Source of the DNA: Phoronis australis
Lineage: Eukaryota > Phoronida > Phoronidae
Assembly: GCA_002633005.1 (NCBI GenBank)
Contig: NMRA01000095.1
Span: 497,881-561,880 of the forward strand
Direction of reading: 5' to 3'
DNA: 64,000 nucleotides
Shown one piece after another: positions 40,201 through 47,611 of the stretch. Below the pieces are notes generated by a model. That model saw nothing but the letters and a program-made list of their open reading frames with translations. It made no database searches and was not told the DNA's origin. Position 1 is the first letter of the stretch, and the number at the start of each line of letters is the position of its first letter. Both the position numbers and the translations under genes were made by a program.

Positions 40201-43200
40201 ATTGATGTTTCGTAGTCAACCCACCATCTTGTAAAATTGAATTGTTTTCGTTGTGCTCCCTATCAGTCAAACTAAGCAGTTGTTACAACGAGTAGTGAAA
40301 GATTCAATTTGCATGATTTTAAAAATATTCACTTTTGCATGCGCCCACCCAACCTAAAAAATGGGGAGGCTCGAATTTTTGAGAATGTGGACCTTTTACT
40401 AAGATTCACTGGGTACATTCAGAGCTATGAATTGTGCATCCTTCAAATTTTGGTAGTTCCTGCCTTTTTAGTGGTCTTTTGTCTCATTTTCTGCTCTTTT
40501 GGAGTTTTTGTTTCTCTGAGGCAGACCTTTTTGCCCACTTTGCTCAAACGAGCCCCCCCCCCCTCCGTGGGTGCGTGCATGTTTTGTGCTTAATGTCTGC
40601 TGGATGTGTTTCGCATGTGTTTTTGGCATTTAGTTACCTATCAATGTTTTGCTTGTGTCCATTTTTTAACTTATAGCCACTGAAAACGACAGTTCTTTGT
40701 ATTAATATATAAAATGGCCACCGGAGGACAAACCCCTGCTTTGTAAAACCATAATAACTTGTAGTAGTTGGGTTTGCTCTGTTTGTTTTTGTGAGGCACT
40801 GAAAACACGTCTCTATATTCGCCATTTACATGTTGCTTCAACGTCTTCCAAACAATTTTCATAAGCTCATTAATTTGTGAAATGCTGAATAGCAAATCAC
40901 ACCATGCAATATTTTCCATAGCTTTGAAGTCCAAGACTTTAACTACTACAAAATGCTTGGCTTGTCCATATTGATTTATGGATTCAAAACGATTATTTTA
41001 ATACCACAGGAATAAAGTTGGCCCCAAACTAACTCATGTCTTGCCTAAAAATACTGATGCTCGTAGCAGACGACGGGGAGGATCATCTAAGGGTACGCCT
41101 AACACTTCAGACTGGTGAGTCTCATTTTCTAAAAGAATGCCTAACACTTCAGACTGGTGAATCTCATTTTCTAATGGCACGCCTAACACTTCAAACTGTT
41201 GAGTCTCATTCAGTCTGTCAGTTTTCTTCTACTGCGGTAAAATCTCACAAATTTAGGGCACAACATGGCAGACATGTAAAATTTATGTTTTCACCTTTCT
41301 TCGTAAAAGGTAAATTGCACAAATAGTGGCATGTATACCATATCTACCACTGGACAATGTATTGAGAAAGTACGGGCATTCACGGCGATGTTGGGATAAT
41401 TTGAAAATGAAAGAAGGTAAATTTTGGAAATTATTTTTGTCCAAAATTAGTGAGATTTTACCATAGAACAACTTGAGTGTGGTCGGCACTTTTCAATCCT
41501 AGTTTAAAGCTGCGCTTCCCATTCTGCTGAATTGTGAAATATTGAGAAACTTGATATTTGAGTCTAACAAACTGGATGTTGAAATGTCCTGGCCATGATG
41601 GTATTATTTTTATCATTTGTTTGAAACTTAGAGACAACCTGCACTTGAATTAAACCAGTGAGATTTTGATAGACCTAGCCAGACGTTTGATCTTTTAATA
41701 AAAAATTACTTGTAAGTTGACTTTGTGCCAATAGAAGTTCATGGTAAGGGAATTTTTTAAGGTTGAGTTTGTTGGGGCGATTTGCCCAGTTTTGTTTTTT
41801 GTCAGGGAACTAAAACAAAGAGAAATGCAGTTTTAAATTGCTGTCAAATCTGCACGTAACACTGCTTACTTCATCGTAGCTTTTTTTCCATTTCTGGGAA
41901 ATTACAAGAATAATTGCTTTGGCTGGCTTTTATGTCGCCGTGTTTGGCTTAGTCTTGTCAGGTCATCCAGGTCAACCAGCTGAAACATCTGATTGGTTTG
42001 CGAGCCGCACGTCATCGTTTGGAACCAATCAAATATTGAGGAAGGTTGACTTGATACGGTTGACCCAGCAAGGCCAGTAACTGTAATCCGGCTCAAGAAA
42101 GTGAATAATGTCAACACACCTTCAGTGGTTTCCATATGCATTGCAGGACGGACGGTCATTCAGATGGGCAGGACAAGTTGTTCATCAAGAACAACCCTTT
42201 GCTGAGGTGGAATCCTAATGAATACAAAAGTGACAGAAGCGACAAAGGTAAAAAAAATCAACGGTGTTACAGTAAAAAGTCTTCAGTTTGGGACGTAAAT
42301 TGCTGTATCTTTTTTCAGAGGCTCACCACATTGTTGCAAATGCTCAAACTTTTACCAAGTGTTGTTTGCCAATAGCTACGCCATACAAACCAGGCTTAAA
42401 GCGTGCGGAGAAATGTGACGAAATGAAATTTCACCTGTCTACCTATTGTGTCCCAAAATGAAGAATTCTTAGGGTACAAGACACAAATGTGTCCATTATT
42501 TCTGACACTAGAAATTTATATTTTTTAATCAAATATTTTCAGTAGTTGGTACAGATGTTTTGTTAACTACGTTTAAGTCTATATCGTCAGTGAGTGTCAG
42601 GTGTCTTTCTGTGACATTTTTGTGACTCAAGAGTGACATAGGTAACCATAGGGAAATAAATCCTTCTTGAGAAATCATCCTCTAAAACATGGCATCTCAT
42701 GATGAGACTTTACTATGTTCCATCTGCAAGGCTCAACAGGGAAGCAAGCGAGCTGTCAACGGAATAAATAGAGCGACTGATCACGTTAGCATTGTTAAAG
42801 GTTACCACCATTGATAAATAAGGATGGGCAAGAAACGGAATTTGATTCTATACCCTGTCAGAGATTTATGGTAAAAATTGTCCAATTTGAAACAGTCTGT
42901 TGAATTTGGGACATGGAAACTCCCGGAAAAAGCAATTTTTTTTATTCTGGAATTTTAACAAGGGCGATTTTGGCATTCACCATATTTCTCAAATTTTGGA
43001 CAATGTGTTTTCAATCTACAGAGTGGGCAGTTTTGTCATATTTCTGATGATCCTTGAATTTGGGACGGCCAATAGTGTGTATTTCTAGAATTTGGGACAA
43101 GCTCTGACATTGACCTAAGTATTGAATTTTTCACTGTCCCAAATTGGAGTTTGAAAATGTGTCGCTGATACTGAGTTTCGATATGCGGATCTCTTTATTA

Positions 43201-45057
43201 TTTTTAAAGTCATTCCTGTATGAAGGGGTGACCTAGAATATTTTGAATAGTAAACAGAAGGTTTTTATGTGGGTAGTAAATCGTGGCATTTTCAATTCAT
43301 GTCTATTTTGTTGCGTTATGCATTAAATCATGACTGGGGTATGGTTTAATACCCCATTTAGATTGTACAATAATCGAGTTCAAGTTGCTCCAGAAAGAGA
43401 TTATCCTGGCTTTTGTCGCAAGTTGTTCTCAAACAAAGTTACTTTAATTGACACTACGCTGAGTAGATACTCTCTGTGATGGTTTTACACCGAGTTCTGC
43501 AGCAAACGTCGTCAACCTGTGTGTGTTTCCTTTTAGAATCGTCTGGTCCCAAGCACACTCCTCTTATTGTGACCTCTGGGTCAAAGGGGAAAGAAGAGGT
43601 CAACGGTGTCATGTGGAGTCCCTACACAGCAGGGGATGAGATAGCAAGACTGTCTCCTACTAAGGAGCCTGTGAGTAACTGTTTCACCATTTTGAATTGT
43701 TTATCCCACTAATGCAGAGACATGAAAGGCTCTTTACCAAAATAACGTCATGCAAGGCAGTTGTGCAAAGAATGTTTTGTGTCCTTTTTCATCAGTTGTT
43801 TCCATTGGTGAATATATCTTTAAAGTTAAGCTTGACGGTCTATTGTATGTTGGGGGTTCATGACTCTGATTAAAGCATTGAAATGAAACCTGGTATGTTA
43901 TGTGTTCATACTATGCATTTAATGCCATTCCATGCCAGCCAGTCAGTCGAAATTTGAATATAAACAGCCATTTGGTTTTTGGTTTTGGGATTCAAAAAAT
44001 TACCCAAGTTACAACCGCACTGCATCAATAAAAAAACAAAATCAAATAAAGCCTTGTACTCTTGCTAAGTCAGTCTCATAGTATTCCGTGCCCTGATAGG
44101 ATTCTATTTCCATCACCAACTCGAGGGTTGCAGGTGAAAACATTCTTGTTGGTAACGGAAATAGAATGCTATTGCAGTAAGGAATATTATGAGGCCAATT
44201 TAACCAAATAACAGGGAACAATGCTGGTTTTAAGTTAGTAACAATATGTGTTTGCAATCAGGAACGTGTTTTGTATACTTGAAGCCTGTACACATTGTAT
44301 TGTTCTTCTGCAGGGTTACATTCCCGGGGGTTTACAGACCTCGCCAAATAACACACTACACCACACACCACCCTCGTCCATACGTCCAACGCCTCCTGTT
44401 CATGAGCCCCCCGTACCCGTTGTCATGCAGACAGGCTACATGTTTGGCAACCCCCCGGAGGGTGACCGATACTCCAGTGTCGTCATGAGCACACGAATGT
44501 TTGACTCTGCGGCGGCGGACCGACCGCGTGTTCCTACACCTCCTCAGTCGCGATCATTCACGCCTCCTGTGAGAGACGTTCGACGATCCTTTGTGCCATT
44601 AAAAACTTTGCCAGTGACTTCACTGAATAAAACCCCACCCAGTGTGATGAGCCATTCAGGTCCTCTGACTCATAATCCACGACTTGGAACATTGAACCAA
44701 TCCGCTGCATTGACACATAACCCAAGGACTCATCTTGGAGTGAGTAGCCTAGCCTCACATTCCAGCACCAGTTGGAAGCCGCAAGACTATGGTGCCTTTT
44801 CATCCCCTGTTACTGCATCGCGACACCCCGACACAAAACAGACTCCCGTTGAGAGTATTGAAATGCAAGAATCATTTCAACCTAGGACTTCTAGTCAACT
44901 GGACATGTCTTATAAGGAAGACAGGGATGAAGTAGATGTCATCCGTAACACTGTGACGCCATCCACATCACAGCCTCTAATGAAGTCAATAAGACAGGAA
45001 TTGATGAGGCTTGCTAACAGATCTACTCCTGTGCAGGAGTTCCGTCCATCGCCATAG
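10140..45057 (+). CDS. KIAA1549/UPF0606-family giant mucin-like type I membrane protein, 17 exons
   Basis: Seventeen exons sum to 14,592 nt (4,863 aa plus stop) with compatible phases at all 16 junctions; their coordinates are given in the exon entries. Architecture: signal peptide (1-23); Ser/Thr-rich ectodomain (about 24-3990) with three tandem-repeat arrays and no cysteine that I could find in exon 3; furin-like sites RKKR, RKKR and RHKR (about 4030-4080); SEA-like membrane-proximal module; one TM helix (about 4155-4180); cytoplasmic tail of about 680 aa. Family markers: LKQKADIERWRNK, DRMHKLLDDAFPLS and the C-terminal KSIRQELMRLAN, all collinear with human KIAA1549 and KIAA1549L. Human proteins are about 1,850-1,950 aa, so this one is roughly 2.5 times longer, almost entirely from exon 3. 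Function of the family is poorly known (KIAA1549 is linked to photoreceptor disease and BRAF fusions). A single gene likely corresponds to both human paralogues. The duplicate exon at 33747-33921 is left out. Confidence 0.9.
13086..13103. repeat. (TA)n microsatellite
   Basis: About nine TA units in intron 1. Confidence 0.9.
16149..16287 (-). mobile_element. TTAA-flanked inverted-repeat element containing a tRNA-like arm
   Basis: Termini TTAA-AACCAAGCTGAGGAG and CTCCTCAAAGCCAGTT-TTAA form imperfect terminal inverted repeats bordered by TTAA. On the minus strand the interior reads like a tRNA: box-A-like GTGGCCTAGTG, a perfect T-arm (GTGGG TTCGAGT CCCAC) and an 11-bp acceptor-like pairing GCAGTGTGGCC/GGCCACACTGC. 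Same family as 4028-4215. Confidence 0.7.
16787..16915. mobile_element. Palindromic MITE-like element, about 58-bp arms
   Basis: The arm beginning CAGGCTTTATTCAGAGAAT (16787-16844) is mirrored by ATTCTCTGAATAAAGCCTG (ending 16915), with an approximately 13-bp centre. Few mismatches, so probably young. Confidence 0.8.
17090..17230 (+). CDS. KIAA1549-like exon 2
   Basis: Ser/Thr/Pro-rich ectodomain start (TSAIEASAPSTVTIETTSTP and onward). Acceptor CTTTTCAG, donor CTCAG|GTATGC, phase 1 at both ends, so the exon is skippable without a frame shift. Confidence 0.85.
18065..18165. mobile_element. Short palindromic element
   Basis: Ends ATAGTCACTT and AAGTGACTAT are inverted; inner arms TTTTGAGAACCAGTT and AACTGGTTCTCAAA also pair. 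Related to 9601-9664. Confidence 0.65.
18410..18595. mobile_element. MITE family copy 1, CATGCGCGCACCCAG termini, 5-bp TSD
   Basis: Begins CATGCGCGCACCCAGCC and ends in its imperfect inverse (CTGGGTACGCCCATG). Flanked on both sides by CTTTT (18405-18409 and 18596-18600). The interior includes CTCATTCGAGCCCC, shared with the other copies. Confidence 0.8.
19085..19340. repeat. Dispersed repeat, copy 1
   Basis: Shares a series of blocks (AAATTGTCC, TTTCTCAAATTT, TTTTCAnTCTnCAG-GTGGG, TTTGGGACG, TATTTCTAGAA, ATTTTTCACTGTCC) in the same order with 42870-43155. Non-coding, type unknown. Confidence 0.6.
19544..31300 (+). CDS. KIAA1549-like exon 3: giant mucin-like exon (11,757 bp)
   Basis: One uninterrupted frame of about 3,919 codons between acceptor CATTTTCAG and donor ACTG|GTGAGT, phase 1 on both sides. 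Composition is dominated by Ser and Thr (25 of 46 residues in the main repeat) with many N-x-S/T sequons and no cysteine seen on reading through, as expected of an extended O-glycosylated mucin stalk. Zones: degenerate DLMPTATANTS-type repeats (about 20400-21900); a 69-bp array (21938-23850); weakly repetitive sequence (23850-26900); a 42-bp triplication (26941-27066); and a 138-bp array (28588-30560). The last residues, EEYWVTT, are the start of the conserved membrane-proximal domain, which anchors the exon to the family. Both phases being 1 means the whole stalk could be skipped in frame. Confidence 0.92.
20400..20760 (+). repeat. Degenerate Ser/Thr repeats with a 114-bp duplication
   Basis: The segment starting TCAGCAAATACAAACG at 20467 recurs at 20581 with few changes (38 aa: NTNxDLMHTATMNTSFELM and onward). 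Shorter DLMPTATA-type motifs continue with decreasing similarity to about 21900. Confidence 0.75.
21938..23850 (+). repeat. 69-bp (23-aa) coding array, about 26 units, with 414-bp higher-order repeat
   Basis: Unit consensus: SLLSSTASPSSDLIPTEASN plus TSG. Six-unit blocks are themselves duplicated: the unusual unit SLVSYTASVSFYLIPT at about 22508 recurs 414 bp later (6 x 69). All length changes keep the frame. Confidence 0.88.
26941..27066 (+). repeat. 42-bp (14-aa) triplication in the mucin exon
   Basis: Three tandem copies of TALHHSSATTHIAT (the third TMLHHSSGTTHVAT), followed by two copies of a longer SASVGESSLGST unit to about 27240. Confidence 0.88.
28588..30560 (+). repeat. 138-bp (46-aa) coding array, 11 near-identical and about 4 diverged units
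   Basis: Near-identical units start at 29104 and every 138 bp to 30484. Unit: TTTSIGLSTSLLETSANTDP then SVTTSSTNITSTEPDASSSN then IISTPS. Each has one NIT sequon. Four more diverged units (28588-29103) precede them, giving a gradient from old to recently homogenised copies. Confidence 0.92.
31301..32420 (+). other. Intron 3 of the KIAA1549-like gene
   Basis: 1.1 kb. A segment at 31950-32035 with GGGCGCTTAT repeated (GGGCGCTTATTTTAGC and GGGCGCTTATAGGGGC) followed by TACGGTGAATACGGTA resembles a common invertebrate repeat end. No exon. Confidence 0.6.
32421..32683 (+). CDS. KIAA1549-like exon 4 (SEA-like module part 1, basic cleavage sites)
   Basis: Encodes VVRVKLDEDVSTPGFKTKME, SKLAEAYNDQFVKMEQ and three basic sites: SRKKRQ, IRKKRQ and SRHKRA, each fitting the furin consensus R-x-K/R-R. 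Human KIAA1549 has one comparable site (RFKR) at the same place. Phase 1 in, phase 0 out. Confidence 0.9.
32922..33045 (+). repeat. 30-bp tandem repeat, 4 copies, in intron 4
   Basis: Unit ACATCGGAGTGTATGAACAC then GCAACACTTT; the last copy has two substitutions. Confidence 0.92.
33378..33552 (+). CDS. KIAA1549-like exon 5 (SEA-like module part 2)
   Basis: MVNIRRLEKETSQSTNLTYY then IVKGDNVVPVATAVNVMNQY. Aligns with the VQMV...LTYY segment just before the TM of human KIAA1549. 175 nt, phase 0 in and 1 out. Confidence 0.9.
33564..33564. other. Single-N assembly join between two copies of the exon-5 block
   Basis: 33198-33563 and 33565-33932 are near-identical (about 369 bp offset). The N sits exactly at the junction. 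Confidence 0.9.
33747..33921 (+). CDS. Duplicate of exon 5, probably the second haplotype
   Basis: Same exon 369 bp downstream with one synonymous change (AAT to AAC for Asn). Using both copies would break the frame (175 nt, phase 0/1), so at most one can be in a transcript. Most likely an uncollapsed allele. Confidence 0.85.
34284..34495 (+). CDS. KIAA1549-like exon 6 (transmembrane helix)
   Basis: Proline-rich juxtamembrane (YSPAPPAPGPP), then LWIIGAAIGGFVFLVIVLWL and ILFIYF, then a stop-transfer RMCRNR. The cytoplasmic start is acidic and basic (DEEEK, KRRQS). Donor CTATG|GTTTGT. Confidence 0.9.
34518..34585 (+). repeat. 34-bp tandem duplication just after exon 6
   Basis: TTTGTACATTTGACCAGTTT then GCTTTTTATTTTGG occurs twice in tandem, starting about 23 nt inside the intron. 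Confidence 0.85.
34759..34904 (+). CDS. KIAA1549-like exon 7
   Basis: GYGPPPKSAPQPAYRARQET then LRERARYLEDGLDFE: proline-rich, then a charged helix. Acceptor TTTGTAG, donor AGAGG|GTATGT, phase 2 out. Confidence 0.82.
34905..36059 (+). other. Intron 7 with a terminal-inverted-repeat element
   Basis: 1.15 kb. Apart from the element at 35443-35667 I see nothing coding. Confidence 0.6.
35443..35667. mobile_element. MITE-like element with about 25-bp inverted ends
   Basis: Left end GGCCTATTCCAAGAAGACTG and right end (reversed) GGGCCCGTTCCAAGAAACCA are alike. The interior repeats CTTAAGTT-type words and CATTCCAAGAAAATG. Confidence 0.55.
36060..36208 (+). CDS. KIAA1549-like exon 8
   Basis: KQISYESEVSEAWTEATEDE, then basic LDRKRASRKNAKQKAK. 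Acceptor ATTCCAG, donor AAAGA|GTATGG, phases 2 and 1. Confidence 0.8.
36904..37070 (+). CDS. KIAA1549-like exon 9
   Basis: Pro/Ser-rich segment (VQPSPHTPGSVPSKDTSVHK and SSILEEPLPPLQQTSLTGRS). Acceptor TTTCACAG, donor CAGAG|GTCAGT. Reading through the donor gives a stop within 19 codons, so an alternative short isoform is conceivable. Confidence 0.8.
37862..37961 (+). CDS. KIAA1549-like exon 10 (LKQKADIE motif)
   Basis: LSHSLKQKADIERWRNKQRA: one of the best conserved cytoplasmic motifs of KIAA1549 (LKQKSDIEHYRNK in human). Donor AAAGG|GTGAGA. Confidence 0.92.
38826..38919 (+). CDS. KIAA1549-like exon 11
   Basis: DLARSRKDIDRTLGVANSDD then SLPAVFKSAKS. Acceptor TTCTCCAG, donor CCAA|GTAAGC. 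Confidence 0.8.
39674..39770 (+). CDS. KIAA1549-like exon 12
   Basis: Five-lysine run, then AHNTSGVDADALEKLLSEIK and HQRDGSYS. I chose the donor TTCG|GTAGGT at 39771 because its phase (0) fits exon 13; an upstream GTAGTT at 39760 does not. The donor lies within a tandem repeat (39754-39921). Confidence 0.78.
39754..39921 (+). repeat. 40-44-bp tandem repeat spanning the exon 12 5' splice site
   Basis: Four units, each with GGGATGG-AGTTATTCGG, GTAGGT or a variant, and CTTTGTACAGTTGTG. The splice-site word is GTAGGT in units 1 and 3, GAAGGT in unit 2 and GTAAGT in unit 4, and a TTTGTACAG acceptor-like word is also in each unit. Confidence 0.88.
40077..40195 (+). CDS. KIAA1549-like exon 13 (DRMHKLLDDAF motif)
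   Basis: Acidic lead (DTADTEADDK), then RARDRMHKLLDDAFPLSAKK, matching the human VRQQMHMLLEEAFSLAS block. Donor AAAAG|GTACCA. Confidence 0.9.
40338..40581. mobile_element. MITE family copy 2
   Basis: CATGCGCCCACCCAACCTAA to the inverse GTGGGTGCGTGCATG, with the TTTTG flank on both sides (40333-40337, 40582-40586). In intron 13. Confidence 0.82.
41010..41114 (+). CDS. KIAA1549-like exon 14
   Basis: NKVGPKLTHVLPKNTDARSR then RRGGSSKGTPNTSD. Acceptor ACCACAG, donor GACTG|GTGAGT inside a 42-bp tandem repeat. Confidence 0.8.
41095..41215 (+). repeat. 42-bp tandem repeat spanning the exon 14 5' splice site
   Basis: Three units of ACGCCTAACACTTCAGACTG then GTGAGTCTCATTTTCTAA. The donor word is GTGAGT in unit 1, GTGAAT in unit 2 and TTGAGT in unit 3, so only the first is a strong site. 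Confidence 0.9.
42147..42247 (+). CDS. KIAA1549-like exon 15
   Basis: TDGHSDGQDKLFIKNNPLLR then WNPNEYKSDRSDK. Acceptor ATTGCAG, donor CAAAG|GTAAAA. Confidence 0.8.
42870..43155. repeat. Dispersed repeat, copy 2
   Basis: Partner of 19085-19340; contains TTGGGACA three times. In intron 15. Confidence 0.6.
43537..43670 (+). CDS. KIAA1549-like exon 16
   Basis: ESSGPKHTPLIVTSGSKGKE then VNGVMWSPYTAGDEIARLSP. Acceptor CCTTTTAG, donor GCCT|GTGAGT. Confidence 0.85.
44064..44206. mobile_element. Imperfect palindromic element in intron 16
   Basis: GGATTCTATTTCCATCACCAAC is mirrored by GTTGGTAACGGAAATAGAAT, with outer matches TATTCC/GGAATA. Arms about 60-65 bp. Confidence 0.6.
44314..45057 (+). CDS. 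KIAA1549-like exon 17 (C-terminus)
   Basis: 247 codons plus TAG at 45055. Pro/Ser/Thr-rich tail (GYIPGGLQTSP, VPTPPQSRSFTPPVRD, duplicated LTHNPR) ending QPLMKSIRQELMRLANRS, the counterpart of the human LVKAIREEVAKLAKK terminus. Confidence 0.92.
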   Translation, partial: GYIPGGLQTSPNNTLHHTPPSSIRPTPPVHEPPVPVVMQTGYMFGNPPEGDRYSSVVMSTRMFDSAAADRPRVPTPPQSRSFTPPVRDVRRSFVPLKTLPVTSLNKTPPSVMSHSGPLTHNPRLGTLNQSAALTHNPRTHLGVSSLASHSSTSWKPQDYGAFSSPVTASRHPDTKQTPVESIEMQESFQPRTSSQLDMSYKEDRDEVDVIRNTVTPSTSQPLMKSIRQELMRLANRSTPVQEFRPSP

Positions 45058-45879
45058 CGATGATAATATGCATATTGCCATAGCAACAACATAGGTATCT
45101 CTTCTCACTCTATCTCAATAATCCGTCCCATAACTGAGTGAGAAATGAAGGATGTATTTCCATGAAAACAGAAGATGTGTTTTATTTCATCCTCTGTATA
45201 TTACACTTTTTTCAAAAGAAGTCTCATGTATAGATGCAGGTCACAATATATATATTTTTTGTTTTATGGCTTCACTTCTGTGCTATTCGTGATCATCAGT
45301 CCTGCATTTTTAATTTTATTTCTGTTGTTCAACTCAATTTTATACTACTATATGAAATGTCCTTATGAATCTTTAGTGTACCTCACTGTGTATAATGTTT
45401 GTTTCTTGCCATTCCCTCTTATAGCTTGGCCAATCAATTTTTCACTGCAAAATATTTTTACCGTAGTGCCATATTTTGCAATGTTTACTTGTAGTTTCTT
45501 ATCACTGCGAAGTATTGTATTTTACTGTGTAGTGTACTCTAGTGTATGTATTTAGCCGTCTTGGTAGCTGTTTGGTTTGGCCTTAATTTAGTACATTGCT
45601 GTTTGCATAATTGCTTGAAATCTTGACAGGTATTTGTTGCTGAAATGTTTAATTACAAGTTTGAGGATCAGTAGATGGTGAGGTAGTGTGGAGCATGGGA
45701 GGTATGAAAGGTATGTGATCTATTTATTGTATTGCGTGTTATGATGGCTTGCAAAACATTACTGTAATATTGTGATGATCTGTTGATAATTAGGTTCTTA
45801 ATGAAAACATTAGGTTCGTTTTTAAGCATTCTTCCATGGAGATGAATGTCATGTTATTGTTATTTTTATAAAGTTGACA

Positions 45880-45885
45880 AATAAA
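45880..45885 (+). promoter_or_regulatory. Poly(A) signal of the KIAA1549-like gene
   Basis: AATAAA about 820 nt after the stop in an AT-rich 3' UTR (45058 to about 45905). Confidence 0.6.
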
Positions 45886-45974
45886 TCAATCATAATTTAG
45901 GACTCAATGGTGGTCGTATTTATTACTATATTGACAGTAGTGTTGGATTTAGATTGACAAAAGCGTTTATAAAA

Positions 45975-45975
45975 N
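45975..45975. other. Single-N contig join
   Basis: One N in AAAANCCATCC; no duplicated flanks found. Linkage across it is inferred by the assembler only. Confidence 0.7.
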
Positions 45976-47610
45976 CCATCCCTGCATCGGTCTCTAGAAA
46001 TCCACCTGTGCGAAGGAGACCATGTAAAGGTAGCGTTCACTCTATTCGGCACTCCTGGTTACGATTTACGCCCGTTCAGGCGTACTAGTGGTAGCTGCTC
46101 AACTTCGTCCTTCCCGGTCTCCACCAAGCTTCACGAAATACTGGACAGCGAATTTGGTCGTGAAGAGATACCACACATTGGGTCTTTGTTCGTTATCGTG
46201 GAATCAGGGTCCCTAGTAGATAATTGCTCGTTTCTTGCTATTTCACACAAACGGTAGGACTGGGCGTTTAACAATAGAGCCAGATTTTGTTGCCCGTTGT
46301 CTGGAAAACCTACCAGACGACGACAGGTCGTAATGCAACAATTGGGAGTGGTTCTACGTCAGTACATAACGCCAGTAGACGTGAATAAAATACCACAGTT
46401 TACGTATTTGCATGGCCGTCGGTCTTTCTGTATCTTGTTATCTTTCTGCTACTCGTTGAAAAGATTTCCTGGACATTAAAATTGCTGTCATCCGGAGACT
46501 ACCACGGCATTTCCACCAGCTCTGTATCAGGAAAAACGTTTTACAGGGATATTACCTCATGTGGTCTTGGTTGTGAGAGTTTGTCTGCTAGAGTTCTAGC
46601 TATTTGAGAATCTGTTTCCAAAAATCTTGAGTGAAATAATCTCTGGTAATATTGTCGTCATCAATACGTGATTTTAGGCAAGTGTGCGGGGATTTGAATT
46701 ATAGAATTTGCGATGTATCAGTAGATGTCAATTGTTAGTTAACACCTACTGTTTTCGAATGTCAGTATAGTCTAATATCAATGAGTGTAGATAAAACGAA
46801 CAAATTAACTCTAATACGATATTACCCAGACAATCCCACCGTAAGCAATGGTTGATTTGGTATATCTTACGTTTGTGTATGTACGTATGTATATACTTGG
46901 TTGATGGCACGGTTGTACTTTTTGCTAGACAGCTTAATTTGTACTGGCTCTATGTATGTATATGTTTGTATGAATGTATGTATGTTTGTATGTATGTACG
47001 TACGTGCGTTTGTGTGTATCGGGATAAACCAAATCAACCACTGCTTATATTGGGATTGTTTGGCTAATATCGTATTAGAAAGTTTACTTTATTCGTTGTT
47101 TTTTCTACACTCCTTTGAAACTCCTTTGAAAGGAGGCGTTTGTTTCTTTCGCTTATGTCAAATGTTCCGAAACTAGACCTGTAACCAGCAGTTTGTACAC
47201 GTGTGTCACCGGGACTACGATACTGGAGTCCCATGTTAGTGAATGTACTCGAGGGGTTCAGTTTCGGACGGGTTCTTTTAGTTTCATTCTTTTATATCAA
47301 TTGTTTATCCCGAAACTGAAACCGTTACACAATTCAACTCGACTTGTGTTGGCGGGTCTTCAGTGACACCTGTAAGCGTATGGTTCAATGAGGCTCGCTT
47401 CAATGTGCCTGTCAGAATGCATCCTGAGATTATATTTTTGAGCATTTATTTAGTACTCAAACACAGACAAACGAGCACTGAAACTGAACCGGAAGTATTA
47501 CGAAATATAAGTTGATGTTAACTGCTTTCCCAGTCTCTCACATTCACCCCGGGTCACTATATTTTCAGTCTTCTTTGTGAACAGAACAGAGGCGGATTTA
47601 CGAGGTTTAA
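45976..47610. other. Non-coding contig between N45975 and N47611
   Basis: No exon recognised on either strand. Holds the inverted repeat at 46783-47112 and TATG/TACG microsatellite stretches. Confidence 0.5.
46783..47112. mobile_element. Inverted-repeat element with about 85-bp arms
   Basis: The left arm starts GAGTGTAGATAAAACGAACA; the right arm ends in its imperfect inverse (CTACACTC at 47112). Inner arms CAATGGTTGATTTGGTATATC and GATAAACCAAATCAACCACTG pair. The centre carries TATG/TACG repeats. Confidence 0.75.
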
Positions 47611-47611
47611 N
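47611..47611. other. Single-N contig join
   Basis: One N in GGTTTAANCAAAAA; no obvious repeat across it. Confidence 0.7.

Noticed and set aside
45175-45555. 126-codon hydrophobic open frame
   Set aside because: Lies in the 3' UTR of the KIAA1549-like gene; AT-rich sequence yields Phe/Leu/Tyr-rich chance frames.
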